Assembly: GCA_000328365.1 (NCBI GenBank)
Contig: KB293867.1
Location: forward strand, 321,992 to 385,991
Length of the DNA stretch: 64,000 bases
Reading direction: 5' to 3'
From: Capitella teleta
Taxonomy: Eukaryota > Annelida > Polychaeta > Capitellidae
The notes below the pieces were generated by a model. The model was given only the letters and a program-made list of their open reading frames with translations. It was not told the DNA's origin and did no database searches. The position numbers and the translations under genes are program-made. Below are positions 11,388 through 21,712 of this stretch, one piece after another. Numbering within the stretch: the stretch's first letter is position 1; the number at the start of each line of letters is the position of its first letter.

Positions 11388-12011
11388 TGGTGAAACTCAT
11401 CATTTTCATTCCATTTCATCTGCTTGGTTTAATTTCGTTCGGACAAAGGTTCCGTTTATGTCTGTCAAGATCATTTGTACAAAAGATTCGCACAATTTCT
11501 TGATCTCCTGGGAATAAAATAAAACAATTAAAAATAAATGTATTTGTTATTGCAAGGGGACTGTTCAATATTATCAATTCATATGTTTGCTCATTTCATC
11601 TGCCCCTCAACTCCTCGTATGTTCACTTGATTTTAATTAAGAACCATACGAAAGAAACAAGTCAAAACTTTATTGCAACAACAGTTGATTAAATCCAACA
11701 AAGGGAAGAACTGTGGAAATCACAATTTTAAATAACCTAAAATACCGGGATATAATATAACACTCAGATCAAAAGTATACATATACAGTAAAAACCATTT
11801 AGATGTTATGTTAGTTTGCTTCTCAATGAAATAAATTAAAATAAAAATCAGCCTAAGAATTGAGACAAAAAGGTAAGTACAAAACATCACAGGAGGATTT
11901 TGTGCAGGTCAGCTAAGGTAGTGAGAAATGATACAGAAATCATTAATCTGACTTCTTTGCTTCATCTTATCTCCCAGTGAGAGAAATTTAGAGAAGGGTA
12001 GGCAAAGTGCC
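11388..12011. other. Convergent 3' ends of NUBP1 and OXLD1
   Basis: AATAAA at 11513-11518 is the likely NUBP1 polyadenylation signal, 126 nt after its stop. On the minus strand, AATAAA at 11669-11674 would serve OXLD1. The two transcripts would thus end about 150 bp apart without overlap. The rest is AT-rich and has no other feature. Confidence 0.6.
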
Positions 12012-12320
12012 TCATAGCATAGCTAATTCCATCTGAATGAAGGCTTTGAACTGAGGATCTGTGATCAGAGATAAGACCTTTTTCTTTGCCTCTTCTTCAC
12101 TGTGGTAGTAGTCAATGAGTTCCTCTGTGTACTGTATCCATACGCAATTTGCGCACCCTGATTCGCAGCAGTGAAGGGGGGGGTCAGGAGGTTGGTCCTT
12201 CAGCACATAGCGGGGCTCTTTGTATTCGTGTTTGCGCGAGTGGTTGCTGGCTGATCGAGTCAAACATTGAACAACGGCAGGAATGACGGAGCAACCTTTT
12301 TTTATGCCACAGCGCAACAT
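12012..12320 (-). CDS. OXLD1: OXLD1, oxidoreductase-like domain protein (mitochondrial)
   Basis: A 102-aa intact frame. Residues 1-30 (MLRCGIKKGCSVIP... with R, K, S and no acidic residue) look like a mitochondrial presequence. The C-terminal part contains the oxidoreductase-like signature PPLHCCESGCANCVW (about 46-60), with the paired CC and CxxC cysteines, then an acidic helix and FKAFIQMELAML, which align with the human OXLD1 end FLRMEIRL. The biochemical role of the family is not settled; the cysteines suggest metal or redox chemistry. It is shorter than human OXLD1 (about 147 aa), mostly in the poorly conserved N-terminal half, so an upstream exon is possible. NUBP1 is its tail-to-tail neighbour, and CCDC137 lies upstream, facing away. 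Confidence 0.9.
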   Translation of the reverse strand: MLRCGIKKGCSVIPAVVQCLTRSASNHSRKHEYKEPRYVLKDQPPDPPLHCCESGCANCVWIQYTEELIDYYHSEEEAKKKVLSLITDPQFKAFIQMELAML

Positions 12321-12490
12321 TCGGCCTCCTCACTGTTCAGAAAGAGAAAGTATAGGATTACTGGTATATGCTGTTAATTGTTGTGCATTCACATGCTGAG
12401 CAAGGGCAGAAAAATTTCTATTATGGGGGCCTGTTTCGCTTCCCAAGCACTGCAATGAAAACAGTTGCCATATTTATGGAAACAAAGAGT

Positions 12491-12566
12491 GGTGGCTGGC
12501 TTCGATCCTCCAGTGGCCAGTGTCAAGCCCTTTCAAGGTGAGCATGGTAACCACTCGGCCACCAAA
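12491..12566 (-). repeat. tRNA-derived SINE
   Basis: On the minus strand a tRNA-like segment has A box TGGCCGAGTGGTTA (12548-12561) and B box GGATCGAAGCC (12498-12508), spaced as in a Ser/Leu-type tRNA with a variable arm. The acceptor-stem ends do not pair well, and the same head occurs at the window start. A SINE head is therefore the better reading than a functional tRNA gene. Confidence 0.6.
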
Positions 12567-12830
12567 TCTACTTATCTACTTAAACAGCACCGTTTATCAC
12601 AACAAGACGATTGACGCCAGTGTTGAAAATATGCCAAAATATTAATTAATAAATAATCAAGATTAATTATTTATAGCTTAATTATTTTCCCTTGTAATGT
12701 CATATGTGCAACAGCAATTTGAACACCAAAGTCTAATTCAGAACGTGGCTGATCCAGTGGTTCAGTGTATTAGACTCACAGTCTCATACTATAGTCATAG
12801 TGAAAATCTCACTGTCACTCTGTAAGCATA

Positions 12831-14484
12831 GTCAGACCCCATTAATCCGCCCTCCTCCACTCCCAAGGAAACAGGCGGATTAATGAAAAGGGCGGATTAC
12901 ATGTCAGACCACAAATAAATGAAAATTAGATGACGTACAAAAACCCATGTGCCATATAGTGGCATGTACCATTAGGTTACAAGCAGGTCGTAGAAAAAAA
13001 ACCCATCAGATGAAGTGGGCAATATAGAGAGTGGAGATAATAACTGAAGGATGGTCGTTGTGGGCTCTCATGCATGTGGATCAGCTCTGACTCTCCCAGT
13101 TTCAATTCCACTCGATTCCATGATCTCCACTCACAACTCCCGTCGTTCGTTCTGCTCCTGAACATCGCCTAACCGGACGACCAAATAAAATGAAAGTAAG
13201 CCAGCCATGCAGACATAAAGGAATTGGTGCGGCTATAATACCCGCATTTGATTCCTTGATTTAAGTAACTTCTTGAAATGTTGAATGGTCGGAGGGGCGC
13301 CATTTGTTATTTATTTGACCTGACTTGAAAGAAATCGCCGACACTTGATGTATCATGTCTTATGTTTGTTTACACCCAAAGCCAGCCCAGAAAAGCCGAC
13401 TGGCCAGCCGAAAAATGTCTGAGCCACCTCCGTCGGAATTTTACTGATCCGCCGAAAAACAGTTGACTCAGTCACTGCCGAACATCCATCGGTTAGCCCT
13501 ATTTCTTTCGAGAGATTCGGTGGGAAATAACATCATGATTTATATAAATTCACACAGTAAATTAACTGTCAATGTATATGCTGCCTTTTTTAACCAAGTA
13601 CCAGAGGTATGATCGTGACTTCAGAGAGTGGAAATGCAGCAGAATTTATGAAATGATTTAGAAAAAAATGTTCTAAAAAATAAAGGTAATTTCTATACTG
13701 ATATTAAGATAAAACCAACAATTACCTCGCTGCCACAAGAACCGAGATAATGAAGAAATATATCTTCAATTCTACATAGAATTATCAATGGTAAACATTC
13801 CTCATTTTCCCCTTTCACAGGTTAATTGAATCATTTATCATTATTTACTATCATGTTGGTAACACTTGGCGACCAATAGCTAAATGTATTTTTTGTTTTG
13901 TTTTGCTTTGATTTCTTCTTTGCTTATCACTTTTCATCCATATATCGTTTTTTGCGCATTTGTTTTTAATAAGAGTATTTCATAGCAGACACGAGCCATG
14001 ATAATGGCATCTATGGAGAAATAAAACACCAGGATATGCAGTATCACTAGGTTGAACTCAGTGAGCTCCCTAATTCTTAATAATGTTTTTTTCTTATGCA
14101 TACAGCAACACATATTATGCTTATAGCAACATCGCACATGTATTAAAGACCTCAGGCGCAGCAGGGGAAAGCGTTGCCCGGCGGCGATTGCGCGAGTGGG
14201 CTTTAATGAGTTAATGAATACAATCATGAATGTACATGTATTACCACTGCAGTCGAACAGAGCCAGCCGGGAAAAAATCACAGTTAGTCAGCCACAAAAA
14301 GGTCGGCTGACCGACTAGCCAGCCGAAAAAGGCTTCAGCCAGCCACAAATCAATCGACTGGCTGGCTTTGGGGTCTAGATTACATGACACAATTAACATT
14401 AAAAACGATGATTTGTCCCTGAGATTTTAGGGCGGATTACAAAAAGGGCGGATTACATGACGGGGAATTAACAGGGTCTGAATG
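12831..14484. mobile_element. Non-autonomous DNA element with GGGCGGATTA subterminal repeats
   Basis: The left end reads GTCAGACCCCATTAATCCGC, and the right end, read inward, CATTCAGACCCTGTTAATTC. The shared core TCAGACCC..TTAAT is preceded on both outer sides by TA. Inside each end, the decamer GGCGGATTA(C/A) repeats (12844, 12874, 12891, 14431, 14447), which suggests a transposase-binding array as in pogo/Tigger elements. No transposase is encoded. A second inverted-repeat element (13374-14374) occupies most of the interior. Confidence 0.6.
13374..14374. mobile_element. Nested inverted-repeat element rich in AGCCGACTGGC motifs
   Basis: The left end reads ACCCAAAGCCAGCC and the right end, read inward, ACCCCAAAGCCAGCC. 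Both subterminal regions are loaded with GCCGACTGGCCAGCCG-like words. It lies inside the element at 12831-14484. The 115-aa frame in the interior has no family resemblance. A similar GGCT/GGCC-rich end ending in TTGGGTCTA occurs at 26225-26352. Superfamily unassigned because no clear target duplication was seen. Confidence 0.5.
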
Positions 14485-14790
14485 TACTGTTACTCTGTTA
14501 GTGACTAGTCTATTATGTGTAGTCAGTACCTCTAGCACTAGGTAGTGGTACCCTTCAGCCTAGCTCCCCAGGGGTAGCAGTTCCTATACTGTATTGTATA
14601 CACTACGCTACCACAGGGAGTCTTACCAGTGGGCTCTGGACACATGGAATGCCTATGCAGCCTTCTAGACAATATATAATAATATCTATAGACAGAAAGC
14701 ATTCACTGCATTGAGTTTTGTCCATATCTGCTCGCTCACTGGTAAGACCTTTGAGGCTGTGTACGCTACAGCGTGGGGAGCTACCTTTAA

Positions 14791-15255
14791 AGGGAGGGAG
14801 AACTGGTTAAAAATTGACTTTGAGTCGTTATTTGATGCACCATAAATGATTCCTATGCCTGGCCCACACAAGGAATATCATCGCTAACGATTTCGCGGGC
14901 GATATATTGCTAACTAGGCGTGACGTCAGCAGCTGTGATGAAACACCGAGTTCCCCATCTGTTACAATGGGCCTCGTCATATCAGCGTGTCCTGCGACTA
15001 AACCCTTGGATATTTTTTTATTTTCTTTTCGGAAATAGATAGAATAATCATTTTGCCACCAGTCAGGCGCCAACAAAAAATATTTTTCGCTATTTTTCTT
15101 ATTTTAACAAGCGATTTTCTAGGACACCTACCATGTTTCTCATCCTGAAACAGTAAAAAGGTCAGCCAGAGTGCACCACGCATGCGCTTTCGTTTCGTAA
15201 ACAACAAAGATGTCCTTTTATGGCGAAGATGCTCTGCTCTGATTGGCTGAAATCG
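14791..15255. mobile_element. TTAA element, copy 2, cut by the assembly gap
   Basis: Starts with AGGGAGGGAGAACT immediately after TTAA (14787-14790) and is almost identical to 8918-9382 as far as the N run; I see only isolated base differences. The right end is hidden by or lost at the gap. The TTAA it sits in is the end of a 12-bp word, AGCTACCTTTAA, that recurs at 16071-16082 on the far side of a LINE fragment. Confidence 0.8.
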
Positions 15256-15305
15256 NNNNNNNNNNNNNNNNNNNNNNNNNNNNNNNNNNNNNNNNNNNNN
15301 NNNNN
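15256..15305. other. Assembly gap (50 N)
   Basis: A run of exactly 50 N, probably a placeholder of unknown true length. It falls inside a copy of a multi-copy element, a usual cause of gaps. Any translation across it is meaningless. Confidence 0.95.
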
Positions 15306-16070
15306 ATTCATAGTGCGAGAGGACGCCGCCTGGTAGCCCTCCACGTAAAATGACCGATGTAGAAGCAAGTTGTAAAGTAACATAAGCATCAGCACTAGCT
15401 TGCTACTGACTAGATAACTCAAAAACAAACCAAAAAATAACAAATTATAGTAATAAAACAAACACTTTCACTCTCTCACAAACGTCAGACCAGGGCCTTG
15501 CCCTCTATCTTTCTCTCTCTCTCCTCTTTCGCTCCTTCCAAATCTTTCCTACACTCCTCAACACCAGTCGTTCCAGGTCCGCGGATGTTACTGCGAACCC
15601 CAGTACTCCCTCCACCAAATCCTCCTCTCCCCTCTCCTCTCTCCATCTCCTCAACCACTCTTCTCTCAACCTCTCATACAAAACACATTCAAACAGCACA
15701 TGCCTTTCAGTCTCTTCCTCTCCACATGTACATCTCCTCTCATCCTCTCCATACTTCCATCTTACACACTCATTCATTCTCACTGGCAAACAATCACCTC
15801 TCATCATCAACCTCACTCCTGCCCCGTCTTGTCCATCCGCATACTGCTCTAACTTCATCTCTCCTTTCTCTTGTGCATACCTCCTCGTTCTTTCATTCCT
15901 CTGTAACTGTTCTTCCCATCTCATTCTTCCTACCTCTTGTACCCTCCTCTCTAATTCAACTTTCCTCATTCTCTTTCGCTCATCCTCACAAATTCCCATC
16001 TCTGCCACACCAATCGCACTCATTCTTCGCAGCCATACCAAATTCGACAATACATCCACTGTAGTATGTC
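15306..16070 (-). mobile_element. 5'-truncated LINE, C-terminal end of ORF2
   Basis: A 184-aa minus-strand frame (16059-15505) ends a LINE polyprotein. It contains CTCGEEETERHVLFEC, the CxC...H...C zinc-binding-like motif found after the reverse transcriptase in several non-LTR clades, within an Arg/Glu-rich context. The reverse-transcriptase core itself is absent, as in a 5'-truncated insertion. The word AGCTACCTTTAA at 16071-16082 repeats at 14779-14790, consistent with a 12-bp target duplication. The antisense Ser/Pro/Leu-rich frame across 15498-16064 is its mirror image and not a gene. Confidence 0.75.
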
Positions 16071-16082
16071 AGCTACCTTTAA

Positions 16083-17059
16083 CCAGTCTCGTGTCAAGGA
16101 GTTCAATTAAACCTGCTGCCTTGTGTTAGAGTTGTGGTTGAAGTGAGAGTACTTAGTCAGATAGCTACTACTTCCCATCCCAGTTATTGATCGCATCATA
16201 ATTATAAGACTTACGAATGAAAAATGCGCAATAACTAATAAGAAAAGTTTCGTTTTTGCGTCAGGTCACCGTCAGGTCAGGTCAGGTCAGGTCGTAATAT
16301 TTGAGTCCTTTTATAACAGGACTATTCCACCATTTGTTTGTCGCTTGTGCCAAAACTAAAAACAAGAAAAGAAAAAAAAAACAGAGTTTTAGACCCAAAG
16401 ATAGGAAGGGATAACAAATAATAAAAATAAGGCCCCCACACAACAAACAATTAACCAACTCACAGATAGTCATAAAAACGTATTGACTGCAGACAACTAC
16501 TTCCGTTGGTAAGCGTTGGAATATAGTTACACACCGATCATTGGCCGATGGTCTAAATAGGACATAATGCTGAAAAATTAAGTGAATGTTTAAGTCTTGT
16601 ATCACTGGAATCACTAGCGCAATCCCTATGTCTTTGTATTCACATTGCTCCCCCTGGTTATAGAACCCCCCACACGTAAGCTCTCAGCAGGCTATGATCA
16701 CAAGCAGGCATCAACAACGAATCACGCGCACTTCGACAATGACATACATCCATGTTTGTCCAACCAGGTACCACAATTCTACACTATGCAATACGTCATG
16801 CTGTGGTAAACTTGAGGGTTTTCCGGCCGCGAAATTTTATCACAGCAAATTACCCCACCACGAATGGAATCCACGACCCTCTGCACGCTAGGTGTCATCA
16901 TGGCCCCTACTAGTAAATAATGCGTGTATACTAACTTAAGTTCTCATAAGAACGAGATGGTTACTCACTTGCACAAGAGAGCTATAATGTTCCTTTATAT
17001 TAGCAAATGTAAAACAGCTTACTTTTGCAACCAGAAAATTGTGCTATGTTTGCGATAAA
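16083..17059. other. Non-coding DNA with a CAGGT microsatellite and a possible SINE
   Basis: A short (CAGGT)n tract lies at about 16263-16293. On the minus strand, 16915-16800 has a weak tRNA-like text (GTCGTGGATTCC near a TAGCGTGCAG) that may be an old SINE head. The rest has no recognised feature. Confidence 0.4.
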
Positions 17060-18095
17060 AAAGGGTCGGCCCTCATTAGTTTTATTAATCTCACCAAGAT
17101 CCGACCTTGGACCCATCCTCTCTGACCTATACATTCAATCTCCAATGTCTGGAATCGCTTGTCACAAAATATGTCATCACAGGTGCACTGATGACACACA
17201 ATTTTATTGAAAGATTAATTCAAGAGATTCAAATATGCTTGAGGCTGTAGAGACTGCATTATAATGTTCAGAGACTGAATCCTAATGTTTTTGGCGTGTT
17301 GCTGACACCCATATCATATTTTGATAATAAAGCATGTTCAGTTTGAGCCATGGCACATCTTATGTTATTATCAAAAGATGAGGATGGAAATTGACTGAGT
17401 TGGAAATATAAAAGACATTGGAAGTGAGAAACATCTGCCAAAAGTCATTCTTTCATCTCCACATGATTTGTAAGATCCGAAATTTCATTACTGAAGACGC
17501 CGCTCGACTACTTGTTCACGCTAATGTTATGAGCTACATTGACTATTGTAACGCTTTGCTAGCAGGATCTCCATCTTACCTGATCGACAGACTCCAGCAC
17601 ATACAGAACTGTGCAGCCCGCCTAGTGAAATGTGCAGATAGACACTCGCCATCCCTCCCTCTGCTGAAAGAACTGCATTGGCTACCCATCAAGTTTCGAA
17701 TAATGTTCAAAATTAATGTCATTACTTTTAAAGCCCTGCGTGGCTTAGCACCACCATATATCTGCTCCCTCATCAGTGTTTATACACCTGCTCGCTCCCT
17801 TCGATCATCAAACTTCACATTGTTGTCTGTACCTAAATTTCATCTTCAATCATATGGCTACCAAACATTCGCCCATCAAGCACCCATCCTTTGGAACCGA
17901 TTACCTTCCAACCTACAGAACCAGCAATCGCTTGATGCTTTTAAAGCCCAACTTAAGACTTACTATTTTAACATTGCATTTTCTAGTATTTAATGATTTT
18001 CCTTTTTACCTCTGTTTGTACAGCGCATTTGAATGTTCTTTGATATTGCTGAAAATGCGTTTTAAATGTAATAAATGAAATGAAATGAAATGAAA
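17060..18095 (+). mobile_element. L2/CR1-like LINE, 3' half
   Basis: Reverse-transcriptase remains begin with SDLGPILSDLYIQSPMS and the catalytic box CTDDTQFY (17190-17210, from FADDTQ-type YADD). After a degraded stretch comes a 191-aa frame (17418-17993) with NICQKSFFHLHMICKIRNF, DYCNALLAGSP, LQHIQNCAARLV, LHWLPIKFRI and the ending APILWNRLP, all typical of L2/Rex-type LINEs. The 3' end has an AGCGCATTTGAATG...AAAATGCGTTTTAAATG tail and terminates in (AAATG)n at 18073-18095. Frame breaks upstream show that it is inactive. Confidence 0.85.
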
Positions 18096-18488
18096 TGTAA
18101 GAGACCAAGAAGGGCCTCCAGCGAGAGCATTAATAATGAACAAGAAATTACAAATATACATATACATGCAACAAATGAAGGTTTATCTAAGCATTCCGAA
18201 AGGTTTCCGAGATATTTCCTGATTGGCGGCACCTCCCAGGACAAGTCCATGTCAAAGGTTTCACCTATGGCTGACCACCTTGTCTTGAATGGGTCCATCA
18301 GAACTGCCGAAAAAGTTAACCAGTTGAGAACCGGCGATCTGATCGTTGGCGTGAGCCGACCAGGTCAGCTGACACCCCTCTCCTCCATGAGCACGTTCTA
18401 TGGCACCCCAGTCCAAGTGACTCCACACAGTACAATGAACACAAAAAAAAGTCATTCGGTGCTCCGCACTGCGTGACATCCCTGAAGA

Positions 18489-18547
18489 CTGGCGCCCGTA
18501 TCACTTGAACGGGTTGGGTGGAGCCGTAAAACCCCAATCACTCACTC
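18489..18547 (+). mobile_element. Tiny retroposon A (59 bp) with 13-bp target duplication
   Basis: The insert reads from CTGGCGCCCGTATCAC to a CACTCACTC tail and contains GGTGGAGCCGTAAAACCCCA. It is bounded by ACATCCCTGAAGA at 18476-18488 and 18548-18560. A target duplication of this length and a short repeat tail indicate LINE-driven retroposition of a severely 5'-truncated SINE-like transcript. It interrupts the ORF1 of the host LINE. Confidence 0.8.
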
Positions 18548-18736
18548 ACATCCCTGAAGAAGAGATCGTAGATGGTCTCTCTGAAGAGGGTGTCACTGAA
18601 GCACGAATGATTTACTTCACAAAAGATAGACACAAATTTTGTTCAGCGACGGTTATCCTGACCTTCGACTCCTTGGTCCTCCTGAAGGAGATCACAGCAG
18701 GTTACTTGAACATCAAAGTGAATGCATACATTCCAA

Positions 18737-18799
18737 ATCCTGGCGCCCGGATCATGCGATTGGTTTGGGTGGAGCCGTAAAACCCCATCACACATCACG
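18737..18799 (+). mobile_element. Tiny retroposon B (63 bp) with 10-bp target duplication
   Basis: The same family as the insert at 18489-18547: CTGGCGCCCGGATCATG, GGTTTGGGTGGAGCCGTAAA, then a CATCACACATCAC tail. It is flanked by TACATTCCAA at 18727-18736 and 18800-18809. Leaving out the insert and one flank, the host LINE frame reads VNAYIPISLKCFQCF through the site, leading straight into the zinc knuckle. This confirms a later insertion into a coding sequence. Confidence 0.85.
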
Positions 18800-19639
18800 T
18801 ACATTCCAATTTCACTGAAATGCTTTCAGTGCTTCAGATTCTGTCATTACAAAGACAGGTGTGAGCGCAAGTCCATCTGCGCAAAGTGTACCAGTGAACA
18901 ACACATGAATGACCGCCAGTGCTCAGGAATAGCCTGTAGTATAAACTTTTCTGGCCAATATACCGCCTTCAGCAAGAACTGCCCCAAGTGGCTAGAAGAG
19001 AAAGAGATTCAGCATCTTAAAACCATCGAGAACATCTCTTCTTTAAGGCGAGGCAGCGTGTCAAACCGACACCTGCTCCCGGAACAAGTTTTGCTTCGGT
19101 TCTCACTAAGAACAACAAAATGATAAAACCAGTAAAGATGGTATCGGCTGGCATCCAGTGGTGTGCCAATGATGTCCTGACAAGGGACGAGTCACCTCCC
19201 CCGAGTCTGACACCTCCGCCTCCAACTGGAAAAGCCACCACTGCTGTCCAAATTCAACATACTGATAAGATAAAAAGATTAAAAAAGCAACAAGATTAAA
19301 ACAAAACCACCACTCTTACCTAAACCAAAGTCAACAGGCATCTCGAGGAAGGTCTCGGAAAAGAAGTCGGCAGGCTCAAGCTGACTTCCCAAGGCTGAAC
19401 AGGCGCCCTGAACTGCTTCACTATCGTGAATCCTGACGTCAAAGACGCATATCATGAAGATATGTTCGTGGATGTAACCAATTATTCCGCCTGCTGTCAC
19501 CGCGATCGGATATACTTTTAATCGCTCTGCCGTTCTCTCTCACCAGCTCTGAATTTCTTTACCTTACTTTTCTGAATATCTACCAATGTTTCCTCTCGCA
19601 TGTACATAGATTGCATAATTCTTATGTGTATACAAAACT

Positions 19640-21712
19640 CATGCAATCATTATGTCTGAGTTTTTGCTGAATGCCCAAGATGACTTGGATCCCGACATCA
19701 ATCTGATTCCAAACATAAATAGGAAATCACTGAACTACAGTGATTTTCCTCTCAGTTAATCCATTACCAAGAGACTAAGTTTTTTTTCCATTTAAACATA
19801 TGAAGCATGTCAAAAAATCACCATGAGCTGACCCATTTACTACATTTAGCCCAAATTGATTTCATATTCCTTTGTCTCACAGAAACCTTGTTGAAGGAGA
19901 CAAATAGTGACCTTTACCTTATTTCAGGTTATCGTGCCCTGAATGCTGTCCGAAGTGATCGCTGGGGCGGGGGTGTTTCACTATTGATGAATCAATACCT
20001 CAGTTGTTGCAAACGTTGCCATGACTTAAGAAACTTTACCCATGATCTCGAGAGTATTTTCGCTGAGATTACCCTGCCCAACTCATGCAACATACTAGTA
20101 GGAGTAATGTACAGACCCCCTCATTCAGACTTTCATTCATTCATGTCAATGCTTCAATTAGTTCTCGACACCATTCAGACACAGCAAAAGAAGTGCTACC
20201 TTATTGGTGATTTTAATAGCGATATGATGCCCTCTAATGGAGGTGCCATGATGACACAATTCCTGGACACCATGCACTCAGGCTCATTTATAGCACTCAT
20301 AGATCGCGTGACACGTGACGACGGTGCTTCTCGAACTCTGTTGGACCAAATATTTACGAATGACCTCACTGCTTCACATGATTCGGCGGTCATTGTAACC
20401 AACATCTCAGACCATTATCCTATTTTCTGTGTCACGGACCTTGTTTGTAACTCACATCCCACGAAACGGTTCAGTGCACGAAACTACTCTGAACGCAACA
20501 GACTACGCTTTATAGACTCGATACGTGGACAAAACTGGGATGAACTGTTGGCTAATACTGATGCCCAGAGCGCATACTCCTTGTTACTGACCATTGTCCT
20601 AAGCCACTATGATGAGGTGTTTCCTATTACAGAACGGGTGTGGTCTAAAAAAGTTTGAACACCTGGTTGACTCCAGAAATGAAGAACGAAATAAAACAAA
20701 AAAATCGGCTATACAAAAAGTTCAAAAGAAGGCCACCATTATACAATGAAATTCTGTACAAACGCTATCGAAATAACGTACTTAGAAAACTAACTGAAGC
20801 AAAGAAAAGTCACTATCATGCTCTTATTGAAGTAAACATAAAACACATGCGAGGCCTATGGAATATACTCCCTGAGTTGATAAATAAAAACCCGCGTGCT
20901 TCCATTCATGAAAAATTTACAGTCAACAACGAGAAAATCACGGATAAAGACTTAATCGCTGACTCATTTAATAAATACTTTGTTGACGTGGGCCCAAGTC
21001 TTGCGCAAAAATCCCTAACCACAACCATGCTCCCGAGGACTATCTAAATGGTAGCCATCCACATACCATTTTTCTTGCTCCTTCTACGGAGATTGAAGTC
21101 TATAACTGCCTCATAAAGCTGAAGAGCTCCTCCTCTTCGGGGTATGACGGTCTGAAATCCGAAATCATTAAAACAGGGACGCGTGAGCTGTGTATTCTTC
21201 TGATGCATGTCATAAATATATGCCTCACATCTGGTATTGTGCCCTTTGAATTCAAACTGGCCATTATAACCCCAGTCTATAAAAGAGGTGACCAACCTCA
21301 ATTCCAGAACTATAGACCAATTAGTGTACTTCCTGTCTTCTCTAAAGTTTTTAATGTATTCTCCATGGACGCCTGTATGATTTCCTACAAGAAAGGGATG
21401 TACTTACCAAGTTTCAATTTGGCTTCAGAAAGAGATATAGCACTGATATGGCTCTTGCTCTAGTCACTGACCACATAACAGCTGCTCTTGATCGAGGTCA
21501 AAATGTTATTGGACTCTTTCTTGATTTAAGAAAAAATACAACTACTATCCAGATATATAAATTAAAATGGGTCACCTACATCAAGTCTCACTCCTTTCCA
21601 TGTTTTATTCACAATGTTTTTTGTATTTTTTATCATGTCATGTTATATCTTTCTCCTCTGTCAACTTTATATATGTTCATTGTGAATAAAATTCAAATTC
21701 AAATTCAAAAAA
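19640..21712 (+). mobile_element. L2/CR1-like LINE nested in the I/Nimb-like LINE
   Basis: A 283-aa frame (19807-20658) is an APE-type endonuclease: FIFLCLTETLLKETNSDLYL, GVMYRPPHSDF, YLIGDFNSDM, LLDQIFTND and ISDHYPIF in the usual order. It continues as the linker and fingers of the reverse transcriptase (20655-21047, NTWLTPEMKNEIKQKNRLYK, then SSSSGYDG, FKLAIITPVYKRGD, NYRPISVLPVFSK near 21120-21350). The palm is mostly missing. The element ends with a short 3' region and a repeated ATTCAAATTCAAATTCAAAA tail at about 21690-21712. The start is estimated from NLIPNIN-like text preceding the endonuclease. Frame breaks make it inactive. Confidence 0.8.

Noticed and set aside
12491-12566. A functional tRNA-Ser/Leu gene
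   Set aside because: The A and B boxes are present, but the acceptor stem is poor and the same head recurs at the window start, as in a SINE.
15498-16064. A 188-aa Ser/Pro/Leu-rich plus-strand frame
   Set aside because: It is the mirror of the LINE C-terminus on the minus strand, which carries the recognisable CxC...H...C motif.
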